Of a stretch of 56,060 bases of DNA, positions 24,641-35,907 are shown piece by piece. Source of the DNA: Acidobacteriota bacterium (lineage in GTDB: Bacteria > Acidobacteriota > Terriglobia > Bryobacterales > Bryobacteraceae). Each line of letters begins with the position of its first letter. The first letter of the stretch is position 1. The stretch spans positions 1 through 56,060 of the forward strand of contig JAPKZA010000292.1 of NCBI GenBank assembly GCA_026394015.1, written 5' to 3'. The notes below the pieces were generated by a model. That model was not told where the DNA came from, made no database searches, and was given only the letters and a program-made list of their open reading frames with translations. Position numbers and translations under genes: made by a program.

Positions 24641-25900
24641 ATGAATCGACGTTTTCTATTGCTCGTGTTGCCCGGGTTGCTGGTGGCAGCGGATAACCGC
24701 ATGGGCGTGCCGGCGGCACCGGCGGCCGTCTTCGAAGCCGAGGCGCAATCGATCGGCAAGTCGAAGAGCCCGAAGTTCTTCGCCCGGCGCGCGCATGGGC
24801 TGATGATGGTGAGCACGGTGCCCCAGGCTGGCGGCGGGGCGGACCTGATTTTTCAAGCCTCGAACGACCTTGGCGACAGCTTTGCCGACCAGATGCGAGT
24901 GAACGATGTAGCGGGGGAAGTCAGCGACCATGGGGAGAATTCGCCCCAATTGCTGACCTCACCCGATGACTCCATGCTCTATGCGGTTTGGGGCGCCAAG
25001 GACCCGAAGAACCCCGCCGGCAGCGTGATTCGCTTCTCGGCGGCGGGTTCCATGCGGACGGTCTGGTCGCCGGCGAAGATTCTGAACGATGATGGGCTGC
25101 CGGTTTCGCACTCGTTCCAATCCGCGGCCGTAGGGCCGGACGGGACCATCTATGCGGCTTGGCTCGACGGTCGAGACGGCCGGTCGACCACCGAAGGGGC
25201 GACCGGGGGAACGACTTCGATCTACTTGACAAAATCTACCGACGGCGGCAAGACGTTTTCAAAGAACGTACGGGTGGCCAAGAACGTTTGCCCGTGCTGC
25301 CGGGTGGCGTTTGGCTTCGTTGACGGGAAGGTGTTGCTCGCTTGGCGACAGGTGGAAGCGGGCGATATCCGGGACATTTACTTCGCCTCTTCGAAGGATC
25401 GGGGTGACACCTGGGAGACCGGCAAGCCGGTGTTTCGCGATGGTTGGAAGATCAAGGGGTGTCCTCACGTGGGTCCGTCGATGGCGACGTTGAACGGTAA
25501 GGTTTACGTCACTTGGTTCAGCGAAGGGGCGGACGATCCTTCGATCTATCTGGCGGTATCGAGCGATGCCGGCAAAACGTTTGCTCCGCGGCAGAAGATT
25601 TCGGTGGGGACGACCGACCCGACGCATCCGCAAATTACGTTGGGCGAAGACCGGATCGGGATCACCTTTCAAGCTCGGGACGCCAAGGTGAAGGGCGGGT
25701 GGGGCAAGGTGAGTGTATGGTATCGGGAGGTTCGGGCGGATGGGGCGTTGTCACCCCTGACGAAAGCGGCGGAAGGCAAGGGAAACCTGACCTATCCGAC
25801 CGTTGCGCTGGGCTTGTCCGGCCGCGTTTTCCTGGGTTGGACGGAGACCGTTGAGGGCCTATCGAAGGCGATGTTACTGCGGGGGCGCGTCGGCAAGTAA
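24641..25900 (+). CDS. Exported BNR/Asp-box repeat protein (sialidase-like propeller)
   Basis: A 419-residue protein with a signal peptide (LLVLPGLLVAA). It contains Asp-box motifs of the sialidase-like propeller: SNDLGDSF (74-81), STDGGKTF (199-206), SSKDRGDTW and SSDAGKTF further on. The sialidase catalytic Arg triad cannot be confirmed, so a glycosidase activity is not claimed; many such proteins are binding propellers. An unusual CPCC at residues 217-220 and a GCPH near 284 may bind metal or form disulfides. The AAGGAG 10 bases upstream of the ATG is strong. Position directly after the TonB receptor suggests a substrate-capture partner. Confidence 0.8.
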   Translation: MNRRFLLLVLPGLLVAADNRMGVPAAPAAVFEAEAQSIGKSKSPKFFARRAHGLMMVSTVPQAGGGADLIFQASNDLGDSFADQMRVNDVAGEVSDHGENSPQLLTSPDDSMLYAVWGAKDPKNPAGSVIRFSAAGSMRTVWSPAKILNDDGLPVSHSFQSAAVGPDGTIYAAWLDGRDGRSTTEGATGGTTSIYLTKSTDGGKTFSKNVRVAKNVCPCCRVAFGFVDGKVLLAWRQVEAGDIRDIYFASSKDRGDTWETGKPVFRDGWKIKGCPHVGPSMATLNGKVYVTWFSEGADDPSIYLAVSSDAGKTFAPRQKISVGTTDPTHPQITLGEDRIGITFQARDAKVKGGWGKVSVWYREVRADGALSPLTKAAEGKGNLTYPTVALGLSGRVFLGWTETVEGLSKAMLLRGRVGK

Positions 25901-25925
25901 GTGGTGGTAGGCTGGGGCAGAGCCT

Positions 25926-27974
25926 ATGCGAATTTTATTGGTGCTTGCCCTGATCAACCTGCCGCTTGCGGCCCAGTTTAGCTCCTTTACGATAGCGGCG
26001 ACGGACCCGATTCTGCAGACGACGCAGGGTCGGGTTCTCGACTTTCCGGTGCCCGTCCGCGGCGGCGTGGCACCGTATCGATTCTTTATCGCCGGAGAAC
26101 TTACGGTACCGGCCGGGATTTCGCTCGAGGCGTCGACCGGGGTGCTGCGCATCAGTGCTCCTACCGTTGGCTACTTCCGGCTCGAAATCTGCGTGGTGGA
26201 TGTATCGAAGGCGACCGCTTGCGCGCCATATCTGATTCGCGTGGGTGCGCCGAATGCCCCCGCGCCGATTCTGCTGCCGAACGGAAGGGTCGGCAATTTT
26301 TATGACCGAGCGCTGGAAGGCGCCTCCGGCAACCAGGTGGAGTTTTCGGTAGCCAGCGGTACGCTGCCGCCCGGGGTTCTGCTGAACACGTTCGGACGCC
26401 TGGTCGGCGCACCTATTGCGGCGGGGGCCTACGGCTTCACGCTGCGTGCTCGCGATACGGTTGAAGGCGAGACGACGAACCGCGAATATTTATTCACGGT
26501 CGATGGCCCGGCGCTTGTGAGTTCGACGCTGCCGAACGGGTTCCTGGATACCGCCTATAGCGCCCCGCTAGCGGCCTTCGGCGGCACTGCCCCTTACACT
26601 TGGACCCTCCTGCGCGGCCCGCTGCCGGCGGGGTTCGGGCTCAGTGCCGACGGCCGCATTAGTGGGCGCACGCCCGTAGCGGGCCAGTACGTCTTCCTGA
26701 TCCGGGTGCAGGATACTTTTGGGAGCAATGCGGACCGCGAGGTGCGCGTGACGATCGAGCCGACGTTGGAACCGCTTCTGATTACGACGACGACACTGCC
26801 AGCGGCCGCGCTGGGTGTCGCTTATCGGTTCCCGTTAGACGCGGTTGGGGGTCGGGCACCGTATGTGTGGCGTGTCTCTTCCGGGCAACTGCCTCCGGGG
26901 TTGGCGATGTCGAGCGCGGGGGTCATCACCGGAACGCCCACTGCCGCCGGTAGCGCCACGGTGCAGGTCGAACTCCGAGACCTATCCGGTGCTTCGAAGG
27001 TGACCTCCTACGTCCTTCCGGTGCTGGCTGGCTTCTCGGTGACTACGAACGCGACGCTGCCCACCGGGAGTAGCGGGGCACCGTATCGGGTCGGACTCGC
27101 TGCCGCGGGGGGAACGCCTCCGTACCGCTGGGCGTTGGTTTCAGGAAAACTTCCCGATGGGATCACGCTCGGGGTCGACGGCGTGCTGAGCGGATTCCCG
27201 TTGGAAGCCGGCCAGTTCCCGTTTGCGGTTCGGGTTACCGACGCTGGGGCAGCCACGGCGACGGCCAATCTCAGCGTGACGATCAATCTTTCACCGCCTG
27301 TTATCAGTTCGGGCGGAATCGTCAATGCGGCTAGTTTTATCGGCGGAGCGATCGCTCCAGGCCAAATTATCACCGTCTTTGGCGGTCCGTTTGGCGAACG
27401 CGCCGTCCGAGTATTCACGCTGGATGCCAATGGTCGGGTGCCGACCCGGATCGCCGGGACGCGGTTGCTGGTTGACGGGGTGCCTGCTCCGCTCCTATAC
27501 GTGGCGCCCGGCCAGTTGAGCGCGATTGTGCCCTATGCGGTGAGCGGGAGAGCGACCGTCCCGGTTGCGCTGGAGGCCGACGGCCTCGTTGGACCAGCGG
27601 TGCAAACCAATGTCGCTGCAAGCGCCCCGGCGATCTTTACGGTCGATAGCTCGGGAAAGGGTGCCGCCGCCGCCTTGGTTACGCAGGACGTGGTGACCCT
27701 CTATGTGACCGGCGAAGGTCTGCTGCAGCCACGACCGGTTGATGGATCCGTGGTCGCTGAGCCCCTACCCCGACCGGTGCTCCCCGTAAGGGTGATTCTG
27801 GGTGGGAGGGATGCCGAAGTTCTGTATGCGGGAGGTGCTCCGGGCCTGGTTGTGGGCCTTATGCAGGTGAACGTCAGGGTGCCGGAGGGGCTTCGGGGGG
27901 AGGCGATTCCGGTGACGGTGCGTGTTGGTACGGCGGAGAGTCCTACGGGTGTGAGCGTCCGCTATCTTCCCTAG
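25926..27974 (+). CDS. Exported protein with putative-Ig repeats and Solibacteraceae-type C-terminal domain
   Basis: A 682-residue exported protein (signal peptide ending LPLAAQ). Residues about 110-455 hold repeated putative-Ig (He_PIG-like) domains with the recurring pattern LPxGLxxxxxGxIxGxPxxAG followed by FxVRVxD; the first 100 residues may be a degenerate copy. From about residue 458 (SGGIVNAASFIGGAIAPGQIITVFG) begins a domain of about 215 residues that matches the uncharacterised Solibacteraceae C-terminal domain, with the usual VNAASF and PGQI.TVFG opening. It is a cell-surface or secreted adhesin-like protein of unknown ligand. A -10-like TAGGCT lies at 25908-25913. It is the last gene before the ribosomal cluster. 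Confidence 0.85.
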   Translation: MRILLVLALINLPLAAQFSSFTIAATDPILQTTQGRVLDFPVPVRGGVAPYRFFIAGELTVPAGISLEASTGVLRISAPTVGYFRLEICVVDVSKATACAPYLIRVGAPNAPAPILLPNGRVGNFYDRALEGASGNQVEFSVASGTLPPGVLLNTFGRLVGAPIAAGAYGFTLRARDTVEGETTNREYLFTVDGPALVSSTLPNGFLDTAYSAPLAAFGGTAPYTWTLLRGPLPAGFGLSADGRISGRTPVAGQYVFLIRVQDTFGSNADREVRVTIEPTLEPLLITTTTLPAAALGVAYRFPLDAVGGRAPYVWRVSSGQLPPGLAMSSAGVITGTPTAAGSATVQVELRDLSGASKVTSYVLPVLAGFSVTTNATLPTGSSGAPYRVGLAAAGGTPPYRWALVSGKLPDGITLGVDGVLSGFPLEAGQFPFAVRVTDAGAATATANLSVTINLSPPVISSGGIVNAASFIGGAIAPGQIITVFGGPFGERAVRVFTLDANGRVPTRIAGTRLLVDGVPAPLLYVAPGQLSAIVPYAVSGRATVPVALEADGLVGPAVQTNVAASAPAIFTVDSSGKGAAAALVTQDVVTLYVTGEGLLQPRPVDGSVVAEPLPRPVLPVRVILGGRDAEVLYAGGAPGLVVGLMQVNVRVPEGLRGEAIPVTVRVGTAESPTGVSVRYLP

Positions 27975-28088
27975 TTCCTCCGATGAAAGAAAAATCGCGA
28001 AAAGGTTGCCGAGGTGACCAATCGTCATCCGATTGTGCTAATCTATGATCTGTGCCGCAAACGCGGCCGGCGATTTCTGATCGCTGAG
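27975..28088. other. Intergenic, no gene seen
   Basis: Start of the 485-bp spacer before rpsL. A second, weaker promoter is possible, TGCTAATCT at 28036-28044 being an extended -10 form, with GTGACC 19 bp upstream. No convincing ORF or terminator for the preceding gene is visible. Confidence 0.3.
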
Positions 28089-28117
28089 TTGACAGCCATG
28101 TTCTGTCACGCTACACT
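28089..28117 (+). promoter_or_regulatory. Near-consensus promoter of the ribosomal supercluster
   Basis: A perfect -35 TTGACA (28089-28094), a 17-bp spacer and TACACT (28112-28117) make the best sigma-70-type promoter in the window. Transcription would start near 28124, leaving a leader of about 335 nt before rpsL. Confidence 0.75.
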
Positions 28118-28459
28118 TGTAAGGTTTGCTGTTAGCGGTTCCCTGAATCTGCTTTCGACTACCACTTCACGAAAAGCCTGCGCGCAACGCTTGGGTGGTT
28201 TGGAGAGTTTTACATCCAAACGGTTGAAGTCCGGTTGATAGCCCGCCCCGAGGTTCCTTCGAGACTACGAGCTCAGAAGGGGCATGGGCGAGTCCCAAGA
28301 TCCTCTCCGCACCGAATACGGTCCCCAACTTCACGGCCGTCATCACAAAAAAGAGTTCTGTGGTCGCAATAGGATGGCTCCCAGCCGGAATATGCTTGAC
28401 CGAGAGAGCTCGAACATCTCGAAACAAAAAGATTTCTAAGTTTTTCTAAGAGGGTATTC
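28118..28459 (+). promoter_or_regulatory. Structured 5' leader of the str/S10/spc/alpha cluster
   Basis: No ORF is convincing here. A long imperfect stem pairs GCCC and CCCC (28241-28249) with GGGG and GGGC (28279-28289) around a 29-nt inner part that can itself fold through GAG/CTC. The final 30 nt before rpsL are A/T-rich with an AAGAGGG ribosome-binding site (28448-28454). Long leaders upstream of ribosomal operons are often sites of feedback control by a ribosomal protein; which one cannot be told. Confidence 0.4.
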
Positions 28460-28834
28460 GTGCCTACGTTCAACCAGCTCGTTCGTAAGGGTCGTGTTGC
28501 GATCCGTTACAAGACGGCTAGCCCGGCTCTGCAGGCTTGTCCCCAGAAGCGCGGAGTTTGCACCCGCGTCTACACCACCACACCGAAAAAGCCAAACTCG
28601 GCGCTGCGTAAAGTTGCCCGTGTTCGCTTGACCAACGGAATTGAAGTTACGACCTATATTCCGGGCGTCGGCCACAACTTGCAGGAGCATTCGATTGTCC
28701 TGATCCGTGGCGGTCGTGTGAAAGACCTTCCTGGCGTTCGCTATCACGTTGTTCGGGGAACCCTGGACACTGCCGGCGTGGCCAACCGCAAACAGAGTCG
28801 CTCCAAGTACGGCGCCAAGCGCCCGAAATCGTAA
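28460..28834 (+). CDS. rpsL: 30S ribosomal protein S12
   Basis: The 124-residue S12 of the decoding centre. [13 protein letters not shown] holds the conserved lysine (Lys43 here) and GGRVKDLPG the second one (Lys88); both are the wild-type residues where streptomycin-resistance changes usually occur, and the Asp after it is the methylthiolation site in other bacteria. Start is GTG 28460 after an AAGAGGG site. First gene of the cluster. Confidence 0.98.
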   Translation: MPTFNQLVRKGRVAIRYKTASPALQACPQKRGVCTRVYTTTPKKPNSALRKVARVRLTNGIEVTTYIPGVGHNLQEHSIVLIRGGRVKDLPGVRYHVVRGTLDTAGVANRKQSRSKYGAKRPKS

Positions 28835-28857
28835 TTTTTTTGAGGATTTAACGATCT

Positions 28858-29328
28858 ATGCCGCGTAGAAGAAGTGCGGAAATTCGCGAAGTTCAGCCCG
28901 ATCCGATGTTTGGATCGACGCTGGCTGAGAAGTTTGTCAATTCCATGATGTGGGATGGCAAGAAAACGATTGCGCAGAAAGTGTTTTATGCTGCCATGAG
29001 CAAAGTTGCGGAGCGGTCTGGCGAAGACGCTCTGAAAATGTTCAAGAAGGCTGTCGAGAACGCTAAGCCGATGTTGGAAGTGAAGACGCGGCGGGTTGGT
29101 GGTGCGAACTATCAGGTCCCTGTCGAGGTCCCGCAAAACCGTAGAACATCGCTGGCGATCCGTTGGATCGTACTGAACGCACGGAATCGTCCTGAAAAGG
29201 GTATGCCTGAGCGGTTGGCTGGTGAGTTGCTCGACGCGGCGAATCTCCGCGGCGGCGCCATCAAGAAAAAAGATGACGTTCACCGCATGGCTGAAGCCAA
29301 CAAGGCTTTTGCTCATTACCGTTGGTAG
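28858..29328 (+). CDS. rpsG: 30S ribosomal protein S7
   Basis: A 156-residue S7, which nucleates folding of the 30S head and binds near the E site. Full length, with the typical MPRRRSAE start and KLANELLDA-like helix ([19 protein letters not shown]). TGAGGA lies 11 bases before the ATG. In E. coli S7 represses its operon by binding the rpsL-rpsG spacer; here that spacer is only 23 nt and T-rich, so the same control is unlikely. Confidence 0.98.
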   Translation: MPRRRSAEIREVQPDPMFGSTLAEKFVNSMMWDGKKTIAQKVFYAAMSKVAERSGEDALKMFKKAVENAKPMLEVKTRRVGGANYQVPVEVPQNRRTSLAIRWIVLNARNRPEKGMPERLAGELLDAANLRGGAIKKKDDVHRMAEANKAFAHYRW

Positions 29329-29358
29329 CTGCGAAGACCGATAAATTAAATTCTCACT

Positions 29359-31449
29359 ATGGCACGTACCGTACCACTTCTGAAAATGCGCAACATCGGC
29401 ATCATGGCCCACATTGATGCCGGTAAGACGACCACAACGGAACGAATCCTTTATTACACTGGTCGTACTTACAAGATCGGTGAGGTCCACGAAGGCACAG
29501 CCATTATGGACTGGATGGAGCAGGAACAGGAGCGTGGTATCACCATTACCTCCGCTGCCACCACCTGCCAATGGCGTGACATCCAAATCAACATCATCGA
29601 CACCCCAGGCCACGTAGACTTTACGGCCGAGGTGGAGCGTTCGCTCCGGGTCCTCGACGGCGCTTGTGCGGTTTTTGATGCCGTCGCCGGTGTTCAGCCG
29701 CAATCCGAAACCGTTTGGCGCCAGGCCGATAAGTATCGTGTACCCCGTATTTGTTTCATCAACAAAATGGATCGCGTAGGTGCCGACTTCTTTAAGTCCG
29801 TCGGTACAATCGTTGATCGGTTGAAATGTCGCCCGGTTCCGATCCAACTCCCGGTTGGCGCAGAGGAGAACTTCCTCGGCATCGTTGATCTGATTACGAT
29901 GACGGCGCGCATTTGGCGCGATGACTCGCTCGGCGCTGAATACGACGACGTGGCGATTCCAGAAGATCTCCAGGATCAGGCTGAAGAGTATAGGGCGCTG
30001 CTGGTTGAAGCGGTTTCTGAGACCGACGACATCTTAATGCAGAAGTTTTTTGACGGTGTCGAGATTACCAAGGAAGAACTTATGGCCGGTATCCGCAAGG
30101 CTACACTGGCACAGAAAATTTTCCCGGTCATTTGCGGTTCGGCGTTCAAAAACAAGGGCGTACAGAATCTTCTAGACGCTGTGTGCGACTACCTACCGCA
30201 TCCGCTGGACATCCCGTCAATCGAAGGCAAGAATCCGGATACCGATGCTGTCGAAAACCGCGGTGCGGATGACAGCGAGCCGTTTTCGGGCTTAGTCTTC
30301 AAGATCATGACCGATCCGTTTGTCGGCCAATTAGCCTTCGTCCGGGTCTACTCGGGCAAACTCTTCGCAGGCACCTCTGTTTACAACGCGGCGAAAGGAA
30401 AGTCGGAGCGCGTTGGCCGTCTCGTTAAGATGCACGCCAACAAACGCGAGGACATCACCGAAATCCTCGCTGGCGACATCTGCGCTTGCGTCGGACTGAA
30501 ACAGGTTTCGACCGGCGACACCATTTGCGACGAAAAGCATCCTGTTCTTTTGGAACGGATCGACTTCCCGGCTCCTGTCATTCAGTTGGCGATTGAACCG
30601 AAGTCGAAGCCCGACCAAGAGAAGATGGGCATGGCTATCAGCAAGCTCGTCAACGAAGATCCCACGCTCCGCGTCACGACCGATATCGAAACGGGTCAAA
30701 CCATTCTTGCTGGCATGGGTGAGCTCCACCTTGAGATCATCGTCGACCGGATGCGCCGCGAATTCGGCGTCGAAGCCAACGTCGGCAAACCGATGGTGGC
30801 CTACCGCGAGACGATTCGTACGAACTCGGCCGGCGACGGTCGCCACGTCCGTCAGAGCGGCGGTAAGGGTCAATACGGTCACGCGAAAATTCGGATCGCC
30901 CCACTTGAAGAAGGAAAGGGCTTCGAATTTGAAAACGGAACTGTTGGCGGCACCGTACCGAAAGAGTACATCCCGGCCATTCAGAAAGGCATTATCGAAG
31001 CGCTCGAAGGCGGTATCTTGGCGGGCTATCCGATGTCCGATCTGAAGGTTACGCTCTACGACGGTAGCTATCATGATGTTGACTCGTCGGAAATGGCATT
31101 CAAGATCGCGGGCTCGCTCGCTATCAAGGACGCAGTGAAGAAAGCCAAGCCCGTACTTCTTGAACCGGTCATGTCGGTTGAAGTTGTAGTCCCCGATGAG
31201 TACATGGGGCCTGTCAACGGAGACTTGATTTCGCGGCGTGGACGCTTGGAAGGCATGGAAATGCGCGGCACCACCCAGCTCATCAAATCGATGGTTCCTC
31301 TGAGCGAGATGTTCGGTTACGCTACTGAACTCCGCAGTCGGACCCAAGGGCGTGGCAGCTTTACGATGCACTTCGGGCGGTACGAAGAAGTGCCCGTCAA
31401 TATCGCAAACGAAATTATCGCAAAGGCGCAGGGCAAGCCCAACGCTTAG
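29359..31449 (+). CDS. fusA: Elongation factor G
   Basis: A 696-residue EF-G, the GTPase that drives translocation. G1 motif AHIDAGKTT (17-25), switch-[10 protein letters not shown] and NKMD are intact, and domains II to V continue to a normal end ([12 protein letters not shown]). No strong Shine-Dalgarno precedes the ATG. Codon use here and in the following genes is visibly less GC-biased than in the accessory region. Confidence 0.98.
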   Translation: MARTVPLLKMRNIGIMAHIDAGKTTTTERILYYTGRTYKIGEVHEGTAIMDWMEQEQERGITITSAATTCQWRDIQINIIDTPGHVDFTAEVERSLRVLDGACAVFDAVAGVQPQSETVWRQADKYRVPRICFINKMDRVGADFFKSVGTIVDRLKCRPVPIQLPVGAEENFLGIVDLITMTARIWRDDSLGAEYDDVAIPEDLQDQAEEYRALLVEAVSETDDILMQKFFDGVEITKEELMAGIRKATLAQKIFPVICGSAFKNKGVQNLLDAVCDYLPHPLDIPSIEGKNPDTDAVENRGADDSEPFSGLVFKIMTDPFVGQLAFVRVYSGKLFAGTSVYNAAKGKSERVGRLVKMHANKREDITEILAGDICACVGLKQVSTGDTICDEKHPVLLERIDFPAPVIQLAIEPKSKPDQEKMGMAISKLVNEDPTLRVTTDIETGQTILAGMGELHLEIIVDRMRREFGVEANVGKPMVAYRETIRTNSAGDGRHVRQSGGKGQYGHAKIRIAPLEEGKGFEFENGTVGGTVPKEYIPAIQKGIIEALEGGILAGYPMSDLKVTLYDGSYHDVDSSEMAFKIAGSLAIKDAVKKAKPVLLEPVMSVEVVVPDEYMGPVNGDLISRRGRLEGMEMRGTTQLIKSMVPLSEMFGYATELRSRTQGRGSFTMHFGRYEEVPVNIANEIIAKAQGKPNA

Positions 31450-31490
31450 GCGGACTCAGTTTTCACTAACCAGGAGAATCCCGGAACACC

Positions 31491-32678
<1,188 letters not shown>

Positions 32679-32685
32679 TCAGATC

Positions 32686-32713
32686 GGGGTTTGGGGTTGT
32701 TCCTCAAAACCCC
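32686..32713 (+). promoter_or_regulatory. Hairpin between tuf and rpsJ
   Basis: GGGGTTT (32686-32692) pairs perfectly with AAACCCC (32707-32713) across a 14-nt loop. No T-run follows, so it is not a classical terminator; it might be an attenuator or RNA-stability element dividing the str and S10 parts. Confidence 0.35.
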
Positions 32714-32741
32714 ATCCTCTACGAAGTAACTTGTAAAAAAC

Positions 32742-33065
32742 ATGTCTCTACGAGAAAGCATTCGCATCCGCCTCAAGGCATACGACCACCGTATCCTTGA
32801 TCAATCAACCCAAGAGATCGTCGAAACGGCGAAGCGCAGCGGCGCTCAAGTCGCTGGACCGATCCCGCTTCCCACGATTCGAAATCGCTACACGGTCAAT
32901 CGGTCTCCGCACGTTGATAAGAAGTCGCGGGAACAGTTCGAAATTCGGACGCACAAACGACTACTGGACATTCTGGCTCCGACCCAGGAAACAGTGGACG
33001 CCCTTATGAAGCTCGATTTGCCCGCGGGCGTCGACGTCGAAATCAAAGCGTTCGGAAAGAAGTAA
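32742..33065 (+). CDS. rpsJ: 30S ribosomal protein S10 (NusE)
   Basis: A 107-residue S10 with the characteristic [15 protein letters not shown] start and the [17 protein letters not shown] loop. Besides its place in the 30S head it serves as NusE in transcription antitermination. First gene of the S10 part, 63 nt after tuf. Confidence 0.98.
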   Translation: MSLRESIRIRLKAYDHRILDQSTQEIVETAKRSGAQVAGPIPLPTIRNRYTVNRSPHVDKKSREQFEIRTHKRLLDILAPTQETVDALMKLDLPAGVDVEIKAFGKK

Positions 33066-33088
33066 GATCCGCCAACAGGTTGAGGTAG

Positions 33089-33104
33089 CGGTTCACCGGA
33101 ACCG
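33089..33104 (+). promoter_or_regulatory. Perfect small hairpin in the rpsJ-rplC spacer
   Basis: CGGTTC-ACCG-GAACCG forms a 6-bp stem with a tetraloop near the start of the 134-nt gap between rpsJ and rplC, an unusually long gap for this cluster. No ORF is seen in the gap. Confidence 0.35.
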
Positions 33105-33199
33105 AACGGCTCCCTGGTCAGGCAAACGAAAGAGATTGAACCTGCGGTAACAGCGCAAGACGGCAACGTCCGGGCGGTTACCCAAGCCGAAGGAAATAT

Positions 33200-33844
33200 A
33201 TGAGCCCTGGAATTCTAGGCAAAAAAATCGGAATGACACAGGTCTTCCGCCCCGATGGGCAGGTAGTCCCTGTGACGTTGGTAAAGGCTGGGCCTTGCGT
33301 AGTGGTACAACGCAAGACGTCCGCCGCAGACGGCTACGATGCTGTACAACTCGGCTTCATGGAGTATGTCAAGGCGGCACGGATCAATAAGCCGGAGACG
33401 GGCCACTTGAAGAAAGCCGGCGCAGAGGGTGTTCGTCACCTTAAAGAGCTCCGCCTCGGTTCGGGCTCCAGCGATCTCAAAGCTGGCGACCGCGTCCTGG
33501 CCAGCGACTTCAAGCCGACCGAGAAAATTGACGTGATCGGGATCAGTAAGGGTCGCGGCTTCGCCTCAGTCATCAAACGCCATAACTTCCGCGGCGGCCC
33601 TGGCGGTCACGGATCTATGTTCCACCGCGCGCCTGGTTCGATCGGCGGCTCCAGTTTCCCGAGTCGCGTGTTCCCCGGAACCCGTATGGGTGGCCACATG
33701 GGAACTGACCAAGTGACCGTCCGCAATCTGGAGATCGTCCAGATTGATGCCGAAGAAAATGTAATCGCGATCAAAGGCGCAGTTCCCGGGCCCAACGGCA
33801 GCTACGTACTGTTGCGTCGCTCCAAGAAGGGGCAAGGCCGTTAG
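33200..33844 (+). CDS. rplC: 50S ribosomal protein L3
   Basis: A 214-residue L3. [13 protein letters not shown] at the start and [18 protein letters not shown] near residue 133 (loop reaching the peptidyl transferase centre) are diagnostic; the conserved Gln methylated in proteobacteria is replaced by the HGS context here. AAGGAAA precedes the ATG. Confidence 0.97.
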   Translation: MSPGILGKKIGMTQVFRPDGQVVPVTLVKAGPCVVVQRKTSAADGYDAVQLGFMEYVKAARINKPETGHLKKAGAEGVRHLKELRLGSGSSDLKAGDRVLASDFKPTEKIDVIGISKGRGFASVIKRHNFRGGPGGHGSMFHRAPGSIGGSSFPSRVFPGTRMGGHMGTDQVTVRNLEIVQIDAEENVIAIKGAVPGPNGSYVLLRRSKKGQGR

Positions 33845-33856
33845 GCTGGAAAGAAC

Positions 33857-34483
33857 ATGCCGAAAGTAAACGTACTGGATCTAAATAACAAAATCGTCGG
33901 CGAAATTGAGCTCTCCGACAGTGTATTCGCCGCCGACGTAAACGAAGCTCTACTTTACGAGGCCGTCCGGAATTACCTCGCCAATCAGCGCCGCGGCACC
34001 GCGTCGACCAAGACTCGGCACGAAGTAGCGGGTTCGGGTAAGAAACTTTGGAAACAAAAGGGTACTGGTCGCGCCCGTATGGGTTCCATTCGGTCGCCAT
34101 TGTGGCGTCACGGCGGCACGACCCACGGTCCCCAGCCCCGCGACTACTCCTACAAACTGCCCTCGAAGATGTTGAAAGGGGCCATGCGCTCCGCCCTCAG
34201 CGCCAAACTTCGGGACGGCGAGTTGCAGGTAGTTAGCGAATTTACCCTCACCGACCATAAGACCAAGACGATGGAAGGCGTACTGGGGAATTTTTCCTCA
34301 CCGAAGACCGTACTGTTGATCGATAACATCGAGAACCGTAACCTTAAGCTCGGTTCCCGCAATATTCCCGGCGTGACCCTGCTCGAAAGCAAGGATGTGA
34401 ACCCCTACCACCTACTCGGTGCGCGGAAGGTTCTCATCTCCGAAGTGGCCGCCAAGCGCCTATCGGAGGGTCTCTCCAAATGA
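33857..34483 (+). CDS. rplD: 50S ribosomal protein L4
   Basis: A 208-residue L4 with the exit-tunnel loop (QKGTGRARMGSIRSPLWRHGG). In E. coli L4 also represses the S10 operon. The stop overlaps rplW by four bases (ATGA). Confidence 0.97.
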   Translation: MPKVNVLDLNNKIVGEIELSDSVFAADVNEALLYEAVRNYLANQRRGTASTKTRHEVAGSGKKLWKQKGTGRARMGSIRSPLWRHGGTTHGPQPRDYSYKLPSKMLKGAMRSALSAKLRDGELQVVSEFTLTDHKTKTMEGVLGNFSSPKTVLLIDNIENRNLKLGSRNIPGVTLLESKDVNPYHLLGARKVLISEVAAKRLSEGLSK

Positions 34484-34767
34484 ATCTTTATCAAGTAGTC
34501 CGTCGCCCGATCGTTACCGAAAAGGGCTTGACCAAGAAAGAAGACGAGAATACTCTCACGTTTGAAGTCCATCCGGAGGCGAACAAAGTTCAGGTTCGTC
34601 AGGCGATCGAAAAGATCTTCAAAGTAAAAGTGGCCGATATCCGTTCGATGAATATCGAAGGGAAGTTGCGCCGCCGGGGTAAGTTCGCGGGTTACCGTTC
34701 GGACTGGAAAAAAGTATACGTGAAGCTCAGAGCCGGCGAAAAAATGCCGGAGTACGCGGAGATCTAA
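34480..34767 (+). CDS. rplW: 50S ribosomal protein L23
   Basis: A 95-residue L23, at the tunnel exit where trigger factor and SRP dock. The pattern VVRRPIVTEKG and FEVHPEANKVQVRQAIEKIF is typical. Coupled to rplD by a four-base overlap. Confidence 0.97.
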   Translation: MNLYQVVRRPIVTEKGLTKKEDENTLTFEVHPEANKVQVRQAIEKIFKVKVADIRSMNIEGKLRRRGKFAGYRSDWKKVYVKLRAGEKMPEYAEI

Positions 34768-34770
34768 ACC

Positions 34771-35601
34771 ATGCCGATGAAAACATTCCGTCCGTTTACG
34801 CCGAGCCGCCGTTTCATGACGGTGGTCACACGTGAAGAGATCACCAAGCAAACTCCGGAAAAGTCGCTTACCGCCATTCACCAAAAGACCGGTGGCCGGA
34901 ACAGCTCTGGTCGGGTTACTTCGCGCTTCATTGGCGGCGGTCACAAACAGTCATACCGCCTGATCGACTTCAAGCGGGACAAGGCTGGCATCCCTGCCAA
35001 AGTGGCATCGATCGAATATGATCCGAATCGCACCGCGCGCATTGCCCTGTTGAACTATGCTGATGGCGAAAAGCGTTACATCATCGCTCCATTAGGCCTT
35101 GAGGTGGGGAAAACGATCATGAGCGGTCCCGATGCGGACATCTTGATCGGTAACTCTTTGCCTCTCAAGAACATCCCGGCGGGTACGTTCATTCACAACA
35201 TCGAGCTGAAGCCCGGAAAGGGAGGCCAGATGGCCCGTTCCGCGGGTACTCTTGCCCAGTTGGTCTCTAAAGAGGGCGGCATCGCACTCATCAAGTTACC
35301 TTCGGGGGAAGTGCGGAAGGTTCAGTTGGACTGTGCGGCTACGATCGGTCAAGTCGGCAACACCGACCACGAGAACGAATCACTCGGTAAGGCCGGCAGG
35401 ACGCGGTGGTTGGGCAAAACTCCTCACAACCGGGGCGTAGTCATGAATCCGGTCGATCACCCCCATGGTGGTGGTGAAGGTCGAACCTCGGGTGGACGTC
35501 ATCCGGTCAGTCCGTGGGGCCAGCCGACGCGTGGATTCAAGACGCGTAACAACAAGCGGACCGATCAATTCATCGTTACCCGCAAGAGTAAGAAGCGCTA
35601 G
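34771..35601 (+). CDS. rplB: 50S ribosomal protein L2
   Basis: A 276-residue L2 needed for subunit joining and peptidyl transfer. The near-invariant HPHGGGEGR segment with the functional histidine is present toward the C-terminus, as is [17 protein letters not shown]. Confidence 0.98.
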   Translation: MPMKTFRPFTPSRRFMTVVTREEITKQTPEKSLTAIHQKTGGRNSSGRVTSRFIGGGHKQSYRLIDFKRDKAGIPAKVASIEYDPNRTARIALLNYADGEKRYIIAPLGLEVGKTIMSGPDADILIGNSLPLKNIPAGTFIHNIELKPGKGGQMARSAGTLAQLVSKEGGIALIKLPSGEVRKVQLDCAATIGQVGNTDHENESLGKAGRTRWLGKTPHNRGVVMNPVDHPHGGGEGRTSGGRHPVSPWGQPTRGFKTRNNKRTDQFIVTRKSKKR

Positions 35602-35615
35602 GAAGGAAACCAGAC

Positions 35616-35897
35616 ATGGGTCGTTCACTTAAAAAAGGGCCGTTTATCGACGACCACCTCCTCGCGAAGGTGGATGTGATGAACGCCAAGAACGAGAAGA
35701 AGGTCATCAAGACCTGGTCGCGCCGGTCCACCATTCTGCCCCTTTTCATCGGGCACACGCTTGCCGTGCATAATGGTCGGAAGTTCATCCCGGTGTACGT
35801 AACCGAAAACATGGTGGGACATAAGCTAGGCGAGTTCTCGCCGACGCGGACCTTTAAGGGCCACCAAGCCAAGACGAATGAAAAGTCGAGTCGGTAG
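35616..35897 (+). CDS. rpsS: 30S ribosomal protein S19
   Basis: A 93-residue S19 of the 30S head: [25 protein letters not shown] and the C-terminal [12 protein letters not shown] are all canonical. AGGAAACC precedes the ATG. Confidence 0.98.
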   Translation: MGRSLKKGPFIDDHLLAKVDVMNAKNEKKVIKTWSRRSTILPLFIGHTLAVHNGRKFIPVYVTENMVGHKLGEFSPTRTFKGHQAKTNEKSSR

Positions 35898-35907
35898 GGA
35901 GAAAGAG

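Noticed and set aside
28014-28238. 74-residue ORF upstream of rpsL
   Set aside because: It spans the promoter, has no homology I recognise and no clear ribosome-binding site.
30331-31371. 346-residue minus-strand frame in fusA
   Set aside because: Antisense of EF-G; no domain, and fusA is fully supported.
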